From JAVKMO01 sp031539345 (GTDB taxonomy: Bacteria > Bacteroidota > Bacteroidia > Chitinophagales > Chitinophagaceae): 64,000 nucleotides of DNA. A program made the position numbers and the translations under genes. The DNA lies in assembly GCA_031539345.1 (NCBI GenBank), contig JAVKMO010000003.1, forward strand, positions 3,874 through 67,873, given 5' to 3'. A model generated the notes under the pieces. It saw only the letters and a list, made by a program, of their open reading frames with translations, ran no database searches and was not told the DNA's origin. This document shows, piece after piece, positions 45,289 through 54,478 of this stretch (positions are counted from its first letter, which is position 1; each line of letters begins with the position of its first letter).

Positions 45289-47111
45289 ATACTTGCATTC
45301 AATAAACTCAAATTGTGTTGAATAAAGTTGGTCAAGTCTGTTCCTTTTAAAAGTCCTTGCGAAAGCAAAGCGAGGTCTAATAAATTTCGTGCTGTTGCTT
45401 GTTGTGCAGGAGCGTCTTTATCGTCTAAAATTTTTCTCATTAATGGGTGATTGCCATTCAATGTAAGTGTTATTTCACTTGGCATTTCTGCATAAAATTT
45501 TGACATTCCGCCACCCATCGCCCCCATTTCTTTCATGCGTCTCATCCACTCTGCTTGCGTTGCAATAATAGGAGCTTGCGTTGTGCTTAGTCCTTTAATT
45601 TCAAATTTCAACACCAATTGATCAACTTTAAAATCAAATATTTTTTTCAATGATTCTTGTTCCTCATTGCCCAATACACATTCTTTGTCTTCGCTTGTTT
45701 GAATTAAATTTTCAACAATATCAGCATCAATTCTTTTGAACTGCAAATCATTCCATTTGATTTCTATGTTATTGATAAACGCAGTATCAACAAGGCTTTC
45801 CATTTTCATAATTTTATAGCCTTGAGTATGTGCTGCTTGAATATACGTGTCTTGTTGGACAGGGTTATTGGTATAAAGCACAACGAGTTTATTTTCTTTA
45901 TTTGTTTGCAGTGCTTGTGTTTCTGCCTTCCATTCATCTAAGGTGTAGAATTTATTTTCTTTCACGTCTTGAAACAAGGTGAATTTTTGCGCTCGCTCTA
46001 AAAATTTATCATCTGTCATCATACCATATTTCATAAACAAATTCAAGTAATCCCACTTGTTTTGAAATTCTGTTCTGTCGGTTTTAAATAACTCCTCTAA
46101 TTTGTCGGCTACTTTTTTTGTAATATGAGCGTTAATTTTTTTCAGATTAGGGTCGCCTTGCAAATAGCTTCTACTCACGTTCAAAGGAATGTCTGGCGAA
46201 TCAATTACGCCGTGTAAAAGCATTAAAAATTCTGGCACAATATCTTTTACTTCATCTGTTACATACACTTGATTGCAATACAAATTGATTTTGTCTTTTT
46301 GTATTTCATAACTCTGTTTAATTAAAGGAAAATAAAGAATGCCCGTAAGGTGAAACGGATAATCGACATTCAAATGAATCCAAAACAAAGGTGGTTCGTT
46401 ATACGGATATAATTTTTTGTAAAAATCTTGATAGTCTTGCGTGGTTAAGTCACTTGGTTTTTTTATCCAAATAGGGTTTGTATCATTAACTTGTTTGTCT
46501 TCAAAAAAAATGGGTATGGGTAAAAACTTACAGAATTTTTCCAAAATACCTTGTATCTTTTGAGGTTCTAAAAACTCTTCACTATCTCCATTCAGGTGTA
46601 AAATAATGTCTGTGCCTCTTTTCTCTTTTTCTATTGTTTGGATTGTAAATTCAGTGCTACCATCACATTCCCAGGCCACTGCTGGCTTGTCGGTTTGAAA
46701 ACTTTTTGTGTGAATGGCAACTTTATCACTAACCATAAATCCACTATAAAAACCAAGACCAAAATGTCCGATCATGTTGGTTTCTGATTGTCCTTGATAT
46801 TTTTTCACAAATTCTTCTGCACCAGAAAAAGCAACTTGATTGATATATTTATCAACCTCTTCTTCTGTCATGCCGATACCAACATCAGAAATGGTAAGCG
46901 TTTTTTTTTCTTTATCAATTTTAATATGAATGGCAAGTTCGCCTAATTCTCCTTTTGCTTCGCCGAGGTTGGTTAGTGTTTTTAATTTTTGTGTAGCATC
47001 AATAGCATTGCTAATCAATTCACGTAAAAAAATTTCGTGTTCGTTGTATAAGAACTTTTTAATGATAGGAAAAATGTTTTCAGAATGAACCCTAATGTTG
47101 CCTTTTTGCAT
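45276..47111 (-). CDS. htpG: Chaperone HtpG (Hsp90)
   Basis: Cytosolic ATP-dependent chaperone of 611 residues. N-terminal GHKL ATP-binding motifs are LRELISNAIDA, SDVGIGMT and GHFGLGFYSGFMV. The middle domain has the catalytic loop (LNVSRSYLQGDPNLK), and the dimerisation domain ends the protein. This is slightly shorter than E. coli HtpG (624). The gene follows an unknown membrane protein after 66 bp. Confidence 0.96.
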   Translation of the reverse strand: MQKGNIRVHSENIFPIIKKFLYNEHEIFLRELISNAIDATQKLKTLTNLGEAKGELGELAIHIKIDKEKKTLTISDVGIGMTEEEVDKYINQVAFSGAEEFVKKYQGQSETNMIGHFGLGFYSGFMVSDKVAIHTKSFQTDKPAVAWECDGSTEFTIQTIEKEKRGTDIILHLNGDSEEFLEPQKIQGILEKFCKFLPIPIFFEDKQVNDTNPIWIKKPSDLTTQDYQDFYKKLYPYNEPPLFWIHLNVDYPFHLTGILYFPLIKQSYEIQKDKINLYCNQVYVTDEVKDIVPEFLMLLHGVIDSPDIPLNVSRSYLQGDPNLKKINAHITKKVADKLEELFKTDRTEFQNKWDYLNLFMKYGMMTDDKFLERAQKFTLFQDVKENKFYTLDEWKAETQALQTNKENKLVVLYTNNPVQQDTYIQAAHTQGYKIMKMESLVDTAFINNIEIKWNDLQFKRIDADIVENLIQTSEDKECVLGNEEQESLKKIFDFKVDQLVLKFEIKGLSTTQAPIIATQAEWMRRMKEMGAMGGGMSKFYAEMPSEITLTLNGNHPLMRKILDDKDAPAQQATARNLLDLALLSQGLLKGTDLTNFIQHNLSLLNASISLQ

Positions 47112-47177
47112 AAAATAAAAAATGGTTTAGTATAAAAATAAAGTGGTGTATTATGAGTTGAATAAAGTGTGCAATAT

Positions 47178-48032
47178 TTATTTTTTTTCTTGTAATGATT
47201 TTATTCTTCCTCCTACAAAGAAATTATGAAAAGACACAACGCCAATAGCATAAAGACAAGTAAAAATTGCTAAAATGCCATTCCAATAAACAGGTGCTGT
47301 AAGAGAAAGGCGGATAAAAATGGTGATTAATACAAATGCCGAATAACGAAACACGTCAGGAAAATGAATAACATAACGAAAGGCAATGAGCATAAAAAAT
47401 AAATCTGCTAAAATCAATACAACGTAAAAATTATTAAACGAATATTTCAGTTCTCCGCTTTGTATGCTTTGTATCGTTACAATACCTGTTGCCGCCGCAA
47501 GAATAAAAAGAACAGAAAGGGCGATGAGTTTTTTAATTACGATAAATTTTTGCGTGTCTTCAGCAAGGACTGAAATTGGTCTATGCTTTTGAATTTTGTA
47601 ATAAAACGCTAAACATAAAAAGAGGAGTAAAGCACTTACGCCGTCAGCAATCATTTTTAAAACCGCATCATTTGAAAAATCTAATTGATGGATAAGGTCA
47701 ATTTTTGAAAATTCTTTAAACGCAGAACGTAATAAAATGAGGCATAAAATTTCAAATTGCTTTCCAATTGAATTGGCAATAGATTGAGGAATCACAAAAA
47801 CAAGGCTGATCATTTCTAATAAAAGAAGAAACGAAAAAGACATATTGATGCAAGAATAAAATCCGATATGTTCTTGATAAGGAAAAAAATAATATCCTAT
47901 TGTATAATTGATTACTGCAATGCCCAGAAAAAAAACAAAGATGACAATCAATGCCAAGCTAAAGAAGCGATTGGCTTTTTTACTTTCCCAAAACAGTGCC
48001 AACTGATCAAAAAATTGTATTGCAATATTCAT
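47178..48032 (-). CDS. Polytopic membrane protein of unknown function
   Basis: Protein of 284 residues with seven or more hydrophobic helices. A basic and acidic cytoplasmic stretch SIGKQFEILCLILLRSAFKEF lies in the middle and a Lys-rich tail at the end. No transport or enzyme motif is recognised. It lies between htpG and a polyprenyl-phosphate sugar transferase (35 bp gap to the latter), all on the minus strand, but this gives no firm functional clue. Confidence 0.65.
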   Translation of the reverse strand: MNIAIQFFDQLALFWESKKANRFFSLALIVIFVFFLGIAVINYTIGYYFFPYQEHIGFYSCINMSFSFLLLLEMISLVFVIPQSIANSIGKQFEILCLILLRSAFKEFSKIDLIHQLDFSNDAVLKMIADGVSALLLFLCLAFYYKIQKHRPISVLAEDTQKFIVIKKLIALSVLFILAAATGIVTIQSIQSGELKYSFNNFYVVLILADLFFMLIAFRYVIHFPDVFRYSAFVLITIFIRLSLTAPVYWNGILAIFTCLYAIGVVSFHNFFVGGRIKSLQEKK

Positions 48033-48067
48033 GCCATTTTATTTTAACCACAAAACTAAACAGTATC

Positions 48068-49492
48068 TCATTTTCCTTTTCCTTGTAACACAACACGAAG
48101 AGTTCCAAGTAGGACACGAAAATCTAATAACAAAGAAATATTTTCAATATAAATTAAATCGTATCGAATGCGTTCTTTCATTTCTTCTACATTAGAAGCA
48201 TAGCCATAACGCACCATGCCCAAGGAGGAAAGTCCGGGCTTGACGCGTAATATCAAATTTGTAAAAGGAATGTCACTTTCTTCTAATTGTTCAATAAAAA
48301 ATTTTCTTTCTGGTCGTGGTCCAATCAAACTCATATCGCCTTTCAACACATTCCAAAATTGTGGCCACTCATCGATTCTCCATTTTCGCATACGTCTTCC
48401 AAATTGGGTAGTTCTATTGTCATTATTTTGGGCTAATTGAGGTGTATTTTTTTTCTCTGCATTGACACGCATCGACCTAAATTTGTAAATAGAAAATGGC
48501 ATTTGTTTGTAGCCAATACGTTCTTGTTTATAGAAAATTGGGCCAGGCGAAGACAAGCGTACGCGTATCATAATATAGATGAATGCTGGCGACAAACAGA
48601 GGAGTGTCATTGCCGAAACCACAATATCAATGAGACGTTTTGTTTTATACTCCCATTCTGGCATCAGTTCTAAATGTACGTCTATAAGGTCTAAGCCAAG
48701 TATGTTATTGGGTTTTACATTACCAACAAGAATATCTAAAATATCTGGCACAATTTTTAATTGAACATGAAGGGGTGCAAGTATGTTAAAACAAGTCGAT
48801 AAAAATAAAGAGTCCTTATTGGTTAAATTAACAATAACGATGTTGATGTTTTTTTGCGTAATGATTTCCGTCAAGTGTTCCATATTTCCGATATAAGAAC
48901 TTTCATTAAACACTTGTTGGTTACTCACCGCACCAACTAATTCATACCCCTTCATATCAATTAACCCCACTCTATTATATGCTTGTAAAAAATCAAATGG
49001 TTTTTTTTTGTCGCTAATAACAAGCAATTTAAAAGGCGTTTGGCTATGTTGTAAAACCTCTTTTATTTTTTTTATAAATAAAACCCGTGCAATAAAAACC
49101 GACAATAATTGAATGATGTAAAAACTTGCAATTGCCAAATAATAATAAGAAAAATCGACGTATGGATTTTCAATGTCGTTGATAAAAATGACAAAGAAAA
49201 TAACAACACAACCAAGCATTGTTGTGTTTACTAAGCGATTAAATTCTGTGAATTTTGTTTTGATGAAGAGTTGATTGTAATGACCTGAAAAATAATACAA
49301 CCCCACCCATGCCATAGGCAAACAAATTGACTCGATAATATAAATGTCTCGCATACCAAAACAGTCAGACAGACTAACTGTATTATGCAAAAAATACACT
49401 CTTAACAAATAAGTGATTTGCCACGCCAAAAAAGAAAAAGCAAAATCTAAAAGTAAAATCCATCTTAAATTTTGGCGAGACAACTGCAACAT
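48068..49492 (-). CDS. Undecaprenyl-phosphate sugar phosphotransferase (exopolysaccharide/LPS initiation)
   Basis: Bacterial sugar transferase (WbaP/WcaJ type) of 474 residues. The N-terminal half has four to five helices plus a nucleotide-binding-like domain. The C-terminal catalytic domain starts TKRLIDIVVSAMTLL and contains SPGPIFYKQERIGY, FSIYKFRSMRVNAE, RKWRIDEWPQFWNVLKGDMS and GPRPER. It would load the first sugar phosphate on undecaprenyl phosphate to start a surface polysaccharide. A 13-base tandem repeat sits just upstream of the start. Confidence 0.92.
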   Translation of the reverse strand: MLQLSRQNLRWILLLDFAFSFLAWQITYLLRVYFLHNTVSLSDCFGMRDIYIIESICLPMAWVGLYYFSGHYNQLFIKTKFTEFNRLVNTTMLGCVVIFFVIFINDIENPYVDFSYYYLAIASFYIIQLLSVFIARVLFIKKIKEVLQHSQTPFKLLVISDKKKPFDFLQAYNRVGLIDMKGYELVGAVSNQQVFNESSYIGNMEHLTEIITQKNINIVIVNLTNKDSLFLSTCFNILAPLHVQLKIVPDILDILVGNVKPNNILGLDLIDVHLELMPEWEYKTKRLIDIVVSAMTLLCLSPAFIYIMIRVRLSSPGPIFYKQERIGYKQMPFSIYKFRSMRVNAEKKNTPQLAQNNDNRTTQFGRRMRKWRIDEWPQFWNVLKGDMSLIGPRPERKFFIEQLEESDIPFTNLILRVKPGLSSLGMVRYGYASNVEEMKERIRYDLIYIENISLLLDFRVLLGTLRVVLQGKGK

Positions 49493-49499
49493 GAATACA

Positions 49500-49525
49500 A
49501 TATTTCTAAATGATATTTCTAAATG
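49500..49525. repeat. Tandem 13-base repeat upstream of the sugar transferase gene
   Basis: ATATTTCTAAATG occurs twice back to back, eight bases before the start codon of the sugar transferase gene. It could be an operator or simply a local duplication; it lies downstream of the Xer recombinase reading direction. Confidence 0.5.
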
Positions 49526-49542
49526 CTGTAAATATACAAAGA

Positions 49543-50442
49543 CTATGCTTTGGGGTGAAATTTTTTATGAATTTCTTTTAACCTATCTATACTATGATGC
49601 GTATAAACTTGTGTCGCAGCGAGACTCGCATGCCCTAACAATTCTTTTACAGCATTTAAGTCTGCACCATTTTGTAATAAGTGTGTTGCAATGCTATGGC
49701 GCAAAATATGAGGGCTTTTTTTCTCAATACTCGTTACATTATGCAATTGTTTTTTGACCAACAGATAAACATATTTTACGTAAATCGGTTTGCCTGATGC
49801 CTGAATAAAAAAAACATCATTCATGTCAACTACTTGAATTTCGTTTTTCAAATTGATGTAGTGTTTGAGTTGTTCAATCAGATTTTTGTGCAAAGGAATG
49901 ATGCGTTGCTTGTTTCCTTTTCCCCAAAATTTAATCATTTGATTAGACAAATCGACATGACTATTTTTTAAATTCGTCAGCTCTGCAACACGCATTCCTG
50001 TTGCATAAAATAACTCTATAATTAAATGTTCAAAGCAATGTGTAAAATCTGTTGGTGCATTTTTCTGTACTGCAAACAAAGCATTCATGTCTTTTTCTTC
50101 TACATATTGCACTAAACGTTTGGGCGTTTTAAGGGCAACAATAGTTGTTAAAGGATTACTTATGATTTGTTTTGTTTTTAATGCGTATTTAAAAAATGAA
50201 CGAAGTGTGGAAATTTTCCTATTCACTGTTTTAGACGACATCTCATCTTTTTTCAAACTTGCCAACCACGTTCTGATAAAAGTAGGTTGAATATTTTGTA
50301 ATGTAATTTCGGCACCAAATTGGTGAGCAATAAAAACAGAAAATTGTTGCAAATCGTTTTTATATGAAAGCGACGTATGAACCGAATATCTTTTTTCGTT
50401 TTGAATAAATTGTAAAAAAGCATCTATCGCTGGAGAAAGCAT
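49543..50442 (-). CDS. Tyrosine recombinase XerC/XerD
   Basis: Site-specific recombinase of 299 residues resolving chromosome dimers at dif. An N-terminal SAM-like core-binding domain (FLQFIQNEKRYSVHTSLSY) precedes the catalytic domain with R in YATGMRVAELTNL, HxxR in PHILRHSIATHLL and LGHASLAATQVYTH with the nucleophile tyrosine. The choice between XerC and XerD cannot be made safely. No dif-like site or mobile element is seen close by, so it reads as housekeeping. Confidence 0.93.
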   Translation of the reverse strand: MLSPAIDAFLQFIQNEKRYSVHTSLSYKNDLQQFSVFIAHQFGAEITLQNIQPTFIRTWLASLKKDEMSSKTVNRKISTLRSFFKYALKTKQIISNPLTTIVALKTPKRLVQYVEEKDMNALFAVQKNAPTDFTHCFEHLIIELFYATGMRVAELTNLKNSHVDLSNQMIKFWGKGNKQRIIPLHKNLIEQLKHYINLKNEIQVVDMNDVFFIQASGKPIYVKYVYLLVKKQLHNVTSIEKKSPHILRHSIATHLLQNGADLNAVKELLGHASLAATQVYTHHSIDRLKEIHKKFHPKA

Positions 50443-50447
50443 TTGTT

Positions 50448-51878
50448 CTATTTTATTGTCAGGAAGTTTTTCTTCAAATCTTCTTCAACACTTTCATACG
50501 TTTTTTTCTTTGCAAGTGCCGATGCTCTATTGGCATCTATGCCTACTCCTTTAATATTTGCATAGGTATTTGAATAAATTTCTGCTTGCTGTTTGTTTCC
50601 AAAAATACGCAGGGTTGCACTCACATAAACAAATACAAGCTCTGTACCATTGTTGCTTACGGTTTCGTTTGAGTTGCAAGAAACGACATAATCTGCTTGT
50701 TCCGCAACAGGCACAAATACAAAATCATATTCGCCGAATAAGGCTTTTAATTTTGTTTGTAAAAAAGTGGTCGTCGTTTGAGATGTTGTTTTATTGTCTT
50801 GTACGTCAATATAAATTTTACCTTTTTGTAATTGAACCGTAAATTGTAAAGGACTGCACAAAGGTTTGAAAATTGGCAAGTCAGCAATGCTTTGTGGTAT
50901 AGATAAATACGTAGCTACATCTAAAATGGCATTAAAATATTGAAGTGATTTTTTACTCTTTATGGCGTTGATAGCACAGGCTGTTTCTCCTTCTTGATTG
51001 GTATTATTGCGGCAATAAATAATGGTATCTTGTACAACAACAAGCGGTAAATTCCTTGCCTGTGTTTTTGTTCCATTGCTTTGCAAGTGGGCTTGAATAA
51101 GAAATGGCTTTTCTATTGGTTGACGATATGCTGTTGTATAATTCAGTTGTTGTGAAGATAATACAACCTGTTCTGCATTGATTGATTTACTGATATTTTG
51201 ATTGACAAGAATCAACGCTTCATTGATTTTTTTTGTATGGGTCATCTCTTCATCAATCACCTTTAAAGCATTGAGAATGTTTTTTGCTGTATTCATCTCA
51301 TTGAATAAAGGCAAGGCTTGTGCTGCTATTTGAAGTGCTTTTTGATATTGCTGTGTAGAAAAATAGCGTTCGCTTTCTTGATTTGCGACATCGATTTTTT
51401 TTAAACGATCCGCAATATCATTCGAGTAAAAACGGATTACATCTGCTCTTTTGACAAAAGCAAACGCATAGCCAGTTTTTGTTTTTTCATTCAAAAATTT
51501 ATCAATAACAACATTTGCAATTTCAAACCGAGACGTGCTTTGAGACTGTGTTTTATACTTGCTGCTGATGTTACTATTGCCGTAAGAAATTGTTTCTTCA
51601 GCCTGTAAAATGCTTTCATTTTTAATCTCTGCTTGAATACTTTCTAATAATTCTTTTCTAGCAAGGTTACTAATGCGTTCTAAAAAATCATCTAATTTTT
51701 CCCATTCTAATTTGGTACTCATAGAATACCCTCTCAAGTAAACATCACTTGAATACAATTTGTTTCTACTCTCATTTTCTATCCACTGTGGCATATTTGT
51801 TTGAGCCACTTGTTGCGTTGCAGAACAAGAAAAAAAAACAAGAACAGATAGAAAAAAAAAGATGATTTTGTGATACAT
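50448..51878 (-). CDS. LPP20-family lipoprotein
   Basis: Outer-membrane-type lipoprotein of 476 residues. The signal peptide MYHKIIFFFLSVLVFFSC gives a lipidated Cys18. An LPP20-like domain covers about residues 30-165 (MPQWIEN... ARKELLESIQAEIKNES... AYAFAFVKRADVI). The remainder may be one or two further beta-rich domains, with a coiled segment near residues 165-215. It follows a CsgG-like lipoprotein gene after 18 bp; such pairs occur widely, but their function is poorly defined. Confidence 0.75.
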   Translation of the reverse strand: MYHKIIFFFLSVLVFFSCSATQQVAQTNMPQWIENESRNKLYSSDVYLRGYSMSTKLEWEKLDDFLERISNLARKELLESIQAEIKNESILQAEETISYGNSNISSKYKTQSQSTSRFEIANVVIDKFLNEKTKTGYAFAFVKRADVIRFYSNDIADRLKKIDVANQESERYFSTQQYQKALQIAAQALPLFNEMNTAKNILNALKVIDEEMTHTKKINEALILVNQNISKSINAEQVVLSSQQLNYTTAYRQPIEKPFLIQAHLQSNGTKTQARNLPLVVVQDTIIYCRNNTNQEGETACAINAIKSKKSLQYFNAILDVATYLSIPQSIADLPIFKPLCSPLQFTVQLQKGKIYIDVQDNKTTSQTTTTFLQTKLKALFGEYDFVFVPVAEQADYVVSCNSNETVSNNGTELVFVYVSATLRIFGNKQQAEIYSNTYANIKGVGIDANRASALAKKKTYESVEEDLKKNFLTIK

Positions 51879-51896
51879 AAAAAGGGGGACAAATGA

Positions 51897-52946
51897 TTAA
51901 AGACCTTGTTCTTTGAGCTTTGTTTTAACTTGAATTTCTTCTTGTGCCTGGTGAAGTGCTTGCAAATATTTGTAATTTCCTGGCATCATTCGATTCACTT
52001 CTTGCAATACGGAAAGGGCTTTTTCGGGATCGCTTGTATAAGTAAGCACAAGGGCATAATTGTACATTGCCTTTGCTTTTAATTTACTTGTCTCATAATT
52101 TCTACTTGCCAATTCTTCTAAACCTTTCAAACCCATTTCAATATTATTAGTTTCAAACATCACAACATAACTTTTCAATTCAGGCATCAATTTGTCGGTT
52201 TCAAATGACACTACTTTTGACACTTTAAAAGGTGCTATCATATTCATAAATTGGTCTGCTGCACGATTTGTTTTTATTCGATAAAGCACTTCAGGGTCTA
52301 TGGCTTGTGGCGTAGCATCTTGTGCTTCGGTGCTTATTCTTTGGGTTAAATCAATTTGTTTTAAAGCAATAATGCTTCCTGTTGTTGCATCAACAAACTT
52401 TAAATTTGCACGGTAAGAAAAGGTTCCTGCCCGTGTAAATAAATTGACTTTTTTTTTGTCTGATGTGGTGAAAATTTTTGTAATGATAGGGTCTTCCGTA
52501 TAAACAGCCGACGTAATTGTACCAAAAATAATTGCCGATGCGGTTGAAATCATGCCTAATTCAACGCCATTTTTTTCATCTGCTAATCCTTGTGCTACAA
52601 GTTTTTGTTCTTTTAAAATCTTGTCAATATTTTGTCTATCTACAAGTTCATATTTTTTTCCTTCAAAAATTTTCGTTGATATTAAATCTGCTAATTCTGT
52701 CCCTGCTCGTTCAAAATGTGTAGAAGTCGGTTTTACTAAAGAATTCAAAAAGTTTTGTTGAACAGGTTGTGCAGGACTTGGATTTGTAAATTCACTAACG
52801 GCTATTTTTTTATACTTCATCAAATTTACTTCAGCGGGGCGTTGAACTTGCAACACAAAACTTGGGGCACAAGCCGGTAGCATAAAAACAACAAAGGCTA
52901 TGAATAGACCATAGTTTTGAATTTTTTTATACTGATTAGTTTTCAT
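51897..52946 (-). CDS. CsgG-like lipoprotein with C-terminal TPR
   Basis: Lipoprotein of 349 residues: signal YGLFIAFVVFMLPAC from MKTNQYKK, with Cys around residue 25. The CsgG-type core shows KKIAVSEFTNP, LISTKIFEGKKYELVDRQNIDKILKEQ and the later GTITSAVY and FVDATTGSIIALKQIDL. A C-terminal TPR-like helix pair (AMYNYALVLTYTSDPEKALSVL) follows. CsgG forms outer-membrane pores for curli; here no curli genes are near, so an envelope role together with the LPP20 partner is inferred. Start 52946 was chosen over 53042, which overlaps folE. Confidence 0.8.
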   Translation of the reverse strand: MKTNQYKKIQNYGLFIAFVVFMLPACAPSFVLQVQRPAEVNLMKYKKIAVSEFTNPSPAQPVQQNFLNSLVKPTSTHFERAGTELADLISTKIFEGKKYELVDRQNIDKILKEQKLVAQGLADEKNGVELGMISTASAIIFGTITSAVYTEDPIITKIFTTSDKKKVNLFTRAGTFSYRANLKFVDATTGSIIALKQIDLTQRISTEAQDATPQAIDPEVLYRIKTNRAADQFMNMIAPFKVSKVVSFETDKLMPELKSYVVMFETNNIEMGLKGLEELASRNYETSKLKAKAMYNYALVLTYTSDPEKALSVLQEVNRMMPGNYKYLQALHQAQEEIQVKTKLKEQGL

Positions 52947-52998
52947 AGACAATAACAAATTAAATAATAAACAATTAAACAAAAGGCAATAACGACGG

Positions 52999-53580
52999 TT
53001 AGATGAGTTGGAGAAAATCTTGTTTTGTTTTTTCATTTTCAAACATGCCCGTAAACGAACTTGTCGTCGTACTCGCTTCGCATTTTTGAACTCCTCGCAT
53101 CATCATACATAAATGTTGAGCTTCGATAACAACGGCAATACCTTTTGGTTTCAAGCTCTGTTGAATAGCATCAACAATTTCTTTGTTCATTCTTTCTTGC
53201 ACTTGTAATCTACGTGCAAACATATCGACAATACGAGGCAATTTACTAAGGCCTACAATATGTTTGTCTGGAAAATAAGCAATATGAACCTTGCCAAAAA
53301 AAGGCACCATGTGATGCTCACACAAAGAGTAAAACTGAATGTTTTTAACCACTACCATATCTTTCGATTCTGCTAAAAACAAGGCTTTTTCAATAATTTC
53401 TGTTGCATTTTGACCATACCCTTGTGTAAAAAACTGCATTGCTTTTGCTACTCGCTCTGGCGTTTTTAACAAGCCTTCTCGTTCAGGATTTTCGCCTATC
53501 AAAGACAAAATGTCACTGTATTTTTTTTGTAATTTTTTCGTTACTACCACATCATATTGTTCTTTTTTATTGTAAGCCAT
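52999..53580 (-). CDS. folE: GTP cyclohydrolase I
   Basis: Enzyme of 193 residues converting GTP to dihydroneopterin triphosphate, the entry step to folate, queuosine and pterins. The zinc and catalytic residues lie in SLCEHHMVPFFGKVHIAY, followed by VGLSKLPRIVDMFARRLQVQE and QHLCMMMRGVQK. It lies 110 bp downstream of queD on the same strand, which fits supply of the same pterin intermediate to queuosine synthesis. Confidence 0.96.
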   Translation of the reverse strand: MAYNKKEQYDVVVTKKLQKKYSDILSLIGENPEREGLLKTPERVAKAMQFFTQGYGQNATEIIEKALFLAESKDMVVVKNIQFYSLCEHHMVPFFGKVHIAYFPDKHIVGLSKLPRIVDMFARRLQVQERMNKEIVDAIQQSLKPKGIAVVIEAQHLCMMMRGVQKCEASTTTSSFTGMFENEKTKQDFLQLI

Positions 53581-53690
53581 TGAGGTTGGGGGTTAGGGTT
53601 TTTAAGGTCAAAAGGAAATTTTATATTATTGAAATGTTGTCTAAAAAACAGATTGAATAAAACAGGTGTAACATGCAAGAAAAAAGCAAG

Positions 53691-54101
53691 TTATCCATAA
53701 TATTCAGCAAAAATGTTAGGCGTTTCTTCTAATTTTAGCTTATGAAGTTGGGAACCTAAATCGGCAATCGGCTGCTCTAATTCATTCCATATTGCAACGA
53801 TAACGTTTTCGACACTGGTAAATTTATTTTGCATAAAAGGCACATCAATATTGAGGTTTTTATGGTCGATCTGTTCTGTAATTTTTTCTTCTATCAACTG
53901 CCCCAAAATTTTCGCATTAACAATAAAACCCGTTTCTATATTAGGGTTTCCTTTTACTGTAACATAAAGTTTGTAGTTGTGACCGTGATAGTTTTTATTC
54001 GCACATTTGCCAAAAACTTCTACATTTTTCTCTTCTGACCACTGTGCATTAAATAAACGATGAGCGGCATTAAAATGCTCTATTCGAGTAAGGTATATCA
54101 T
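53691..54101 (-). CDS. queD: 6-carboxytetrahydropterin synthase (QueD/PTPS family)
   Basis: Enzyme of 136 residues in the 7-deazaguanine (queuosine) route. The zinc ligands are H in FNAAHRLF and HGH in NYHGHNYKL, and the catalytic cysteine lies in FGKCANKNYHGHN. The DHKNLNIDVPF and PTSENV-like FTSVENVIVAIW motifs are also family-typical. The chosen start is MIYLTRIEHFNAAH; an upstream extension to 54155 is hydrophobic but low in support. Confidence 0.92.
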   Translation of the reverse strand: MIYLTRIEHFNAAHRLFNAQWSEEKNVEVFGKCANKNYHGHNYKLYVTVKGNPNIETGFIVNAKILGQLIEEKITEQIDHKNLNIDVPFMQNKFTSVENVIVAIWNELEQPIADLGSQLHKLKLEETPNIFAEYYG

Positions 54102-54478
54102 TGATGAATATTGAAATAAAAAAGCGAAAAAAACGAATTTAAACGGTAAAAACAAAAATAATAGGCATTTTGTTTTTATTTTAATCTAAAAAGGGATTTT
54201 TATCACTTATGCCAAAAATGATAATGCCAATTAATTGGGTGCAGAAAACAATTACACCTCGAAAAAAATTGTACGCATATTCGTTTTATGGTTATTACTT
54301 TCTGAATAATTTGTGGAGAAAAAAGAAAGCCCTTGTACAGAAAGGGATTTTTTGTTGATAAGATGCTTGATATAACGTGGGTATAAATAAAAATAACTGA
54401 AAGTGAAGTGTAAGTGAAGCAAAAAATTTATTTAGACGCTCATCGATTGTGTTCCACCTTTTACCTTTTTGATTATTT
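54102..54478 (+). other. Intergenic region between queD and dnaB with one hairpin and a small open frame
   Basis: 377 bases without an assigned gene. It holds a 49-codon frame (54209-54358, MPKMIMPINWVQKTITPRKK...) that is basic but matches nothing I know. A hairpin CCCTTGTACAGAAAGGG then ATTTTTTG lies at 54340-54369. The divergent promoters of queD and dnaB must be here, but no clear consensus was seen. Confidence 0.4.
54340..54369 (+). terminator. Terminator-like hairpin upstream of dnaB
   Basis: A five-pair stem (CCCTT with AAGGG), seven-base loop and a T-run. It points in the direction of dnaB, but no assigned gene precedes it on that strand, so it could end a short leader RNA or small frame. 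Confidence 0.4.

Noticed and set aside
49543..50442. The tyrosine recombinase as an integrase of a mobile element
   Set aside because: It has the 299-residue Xer layout and housekeeping neighbours, without attachment-site repeats or cargo genes.
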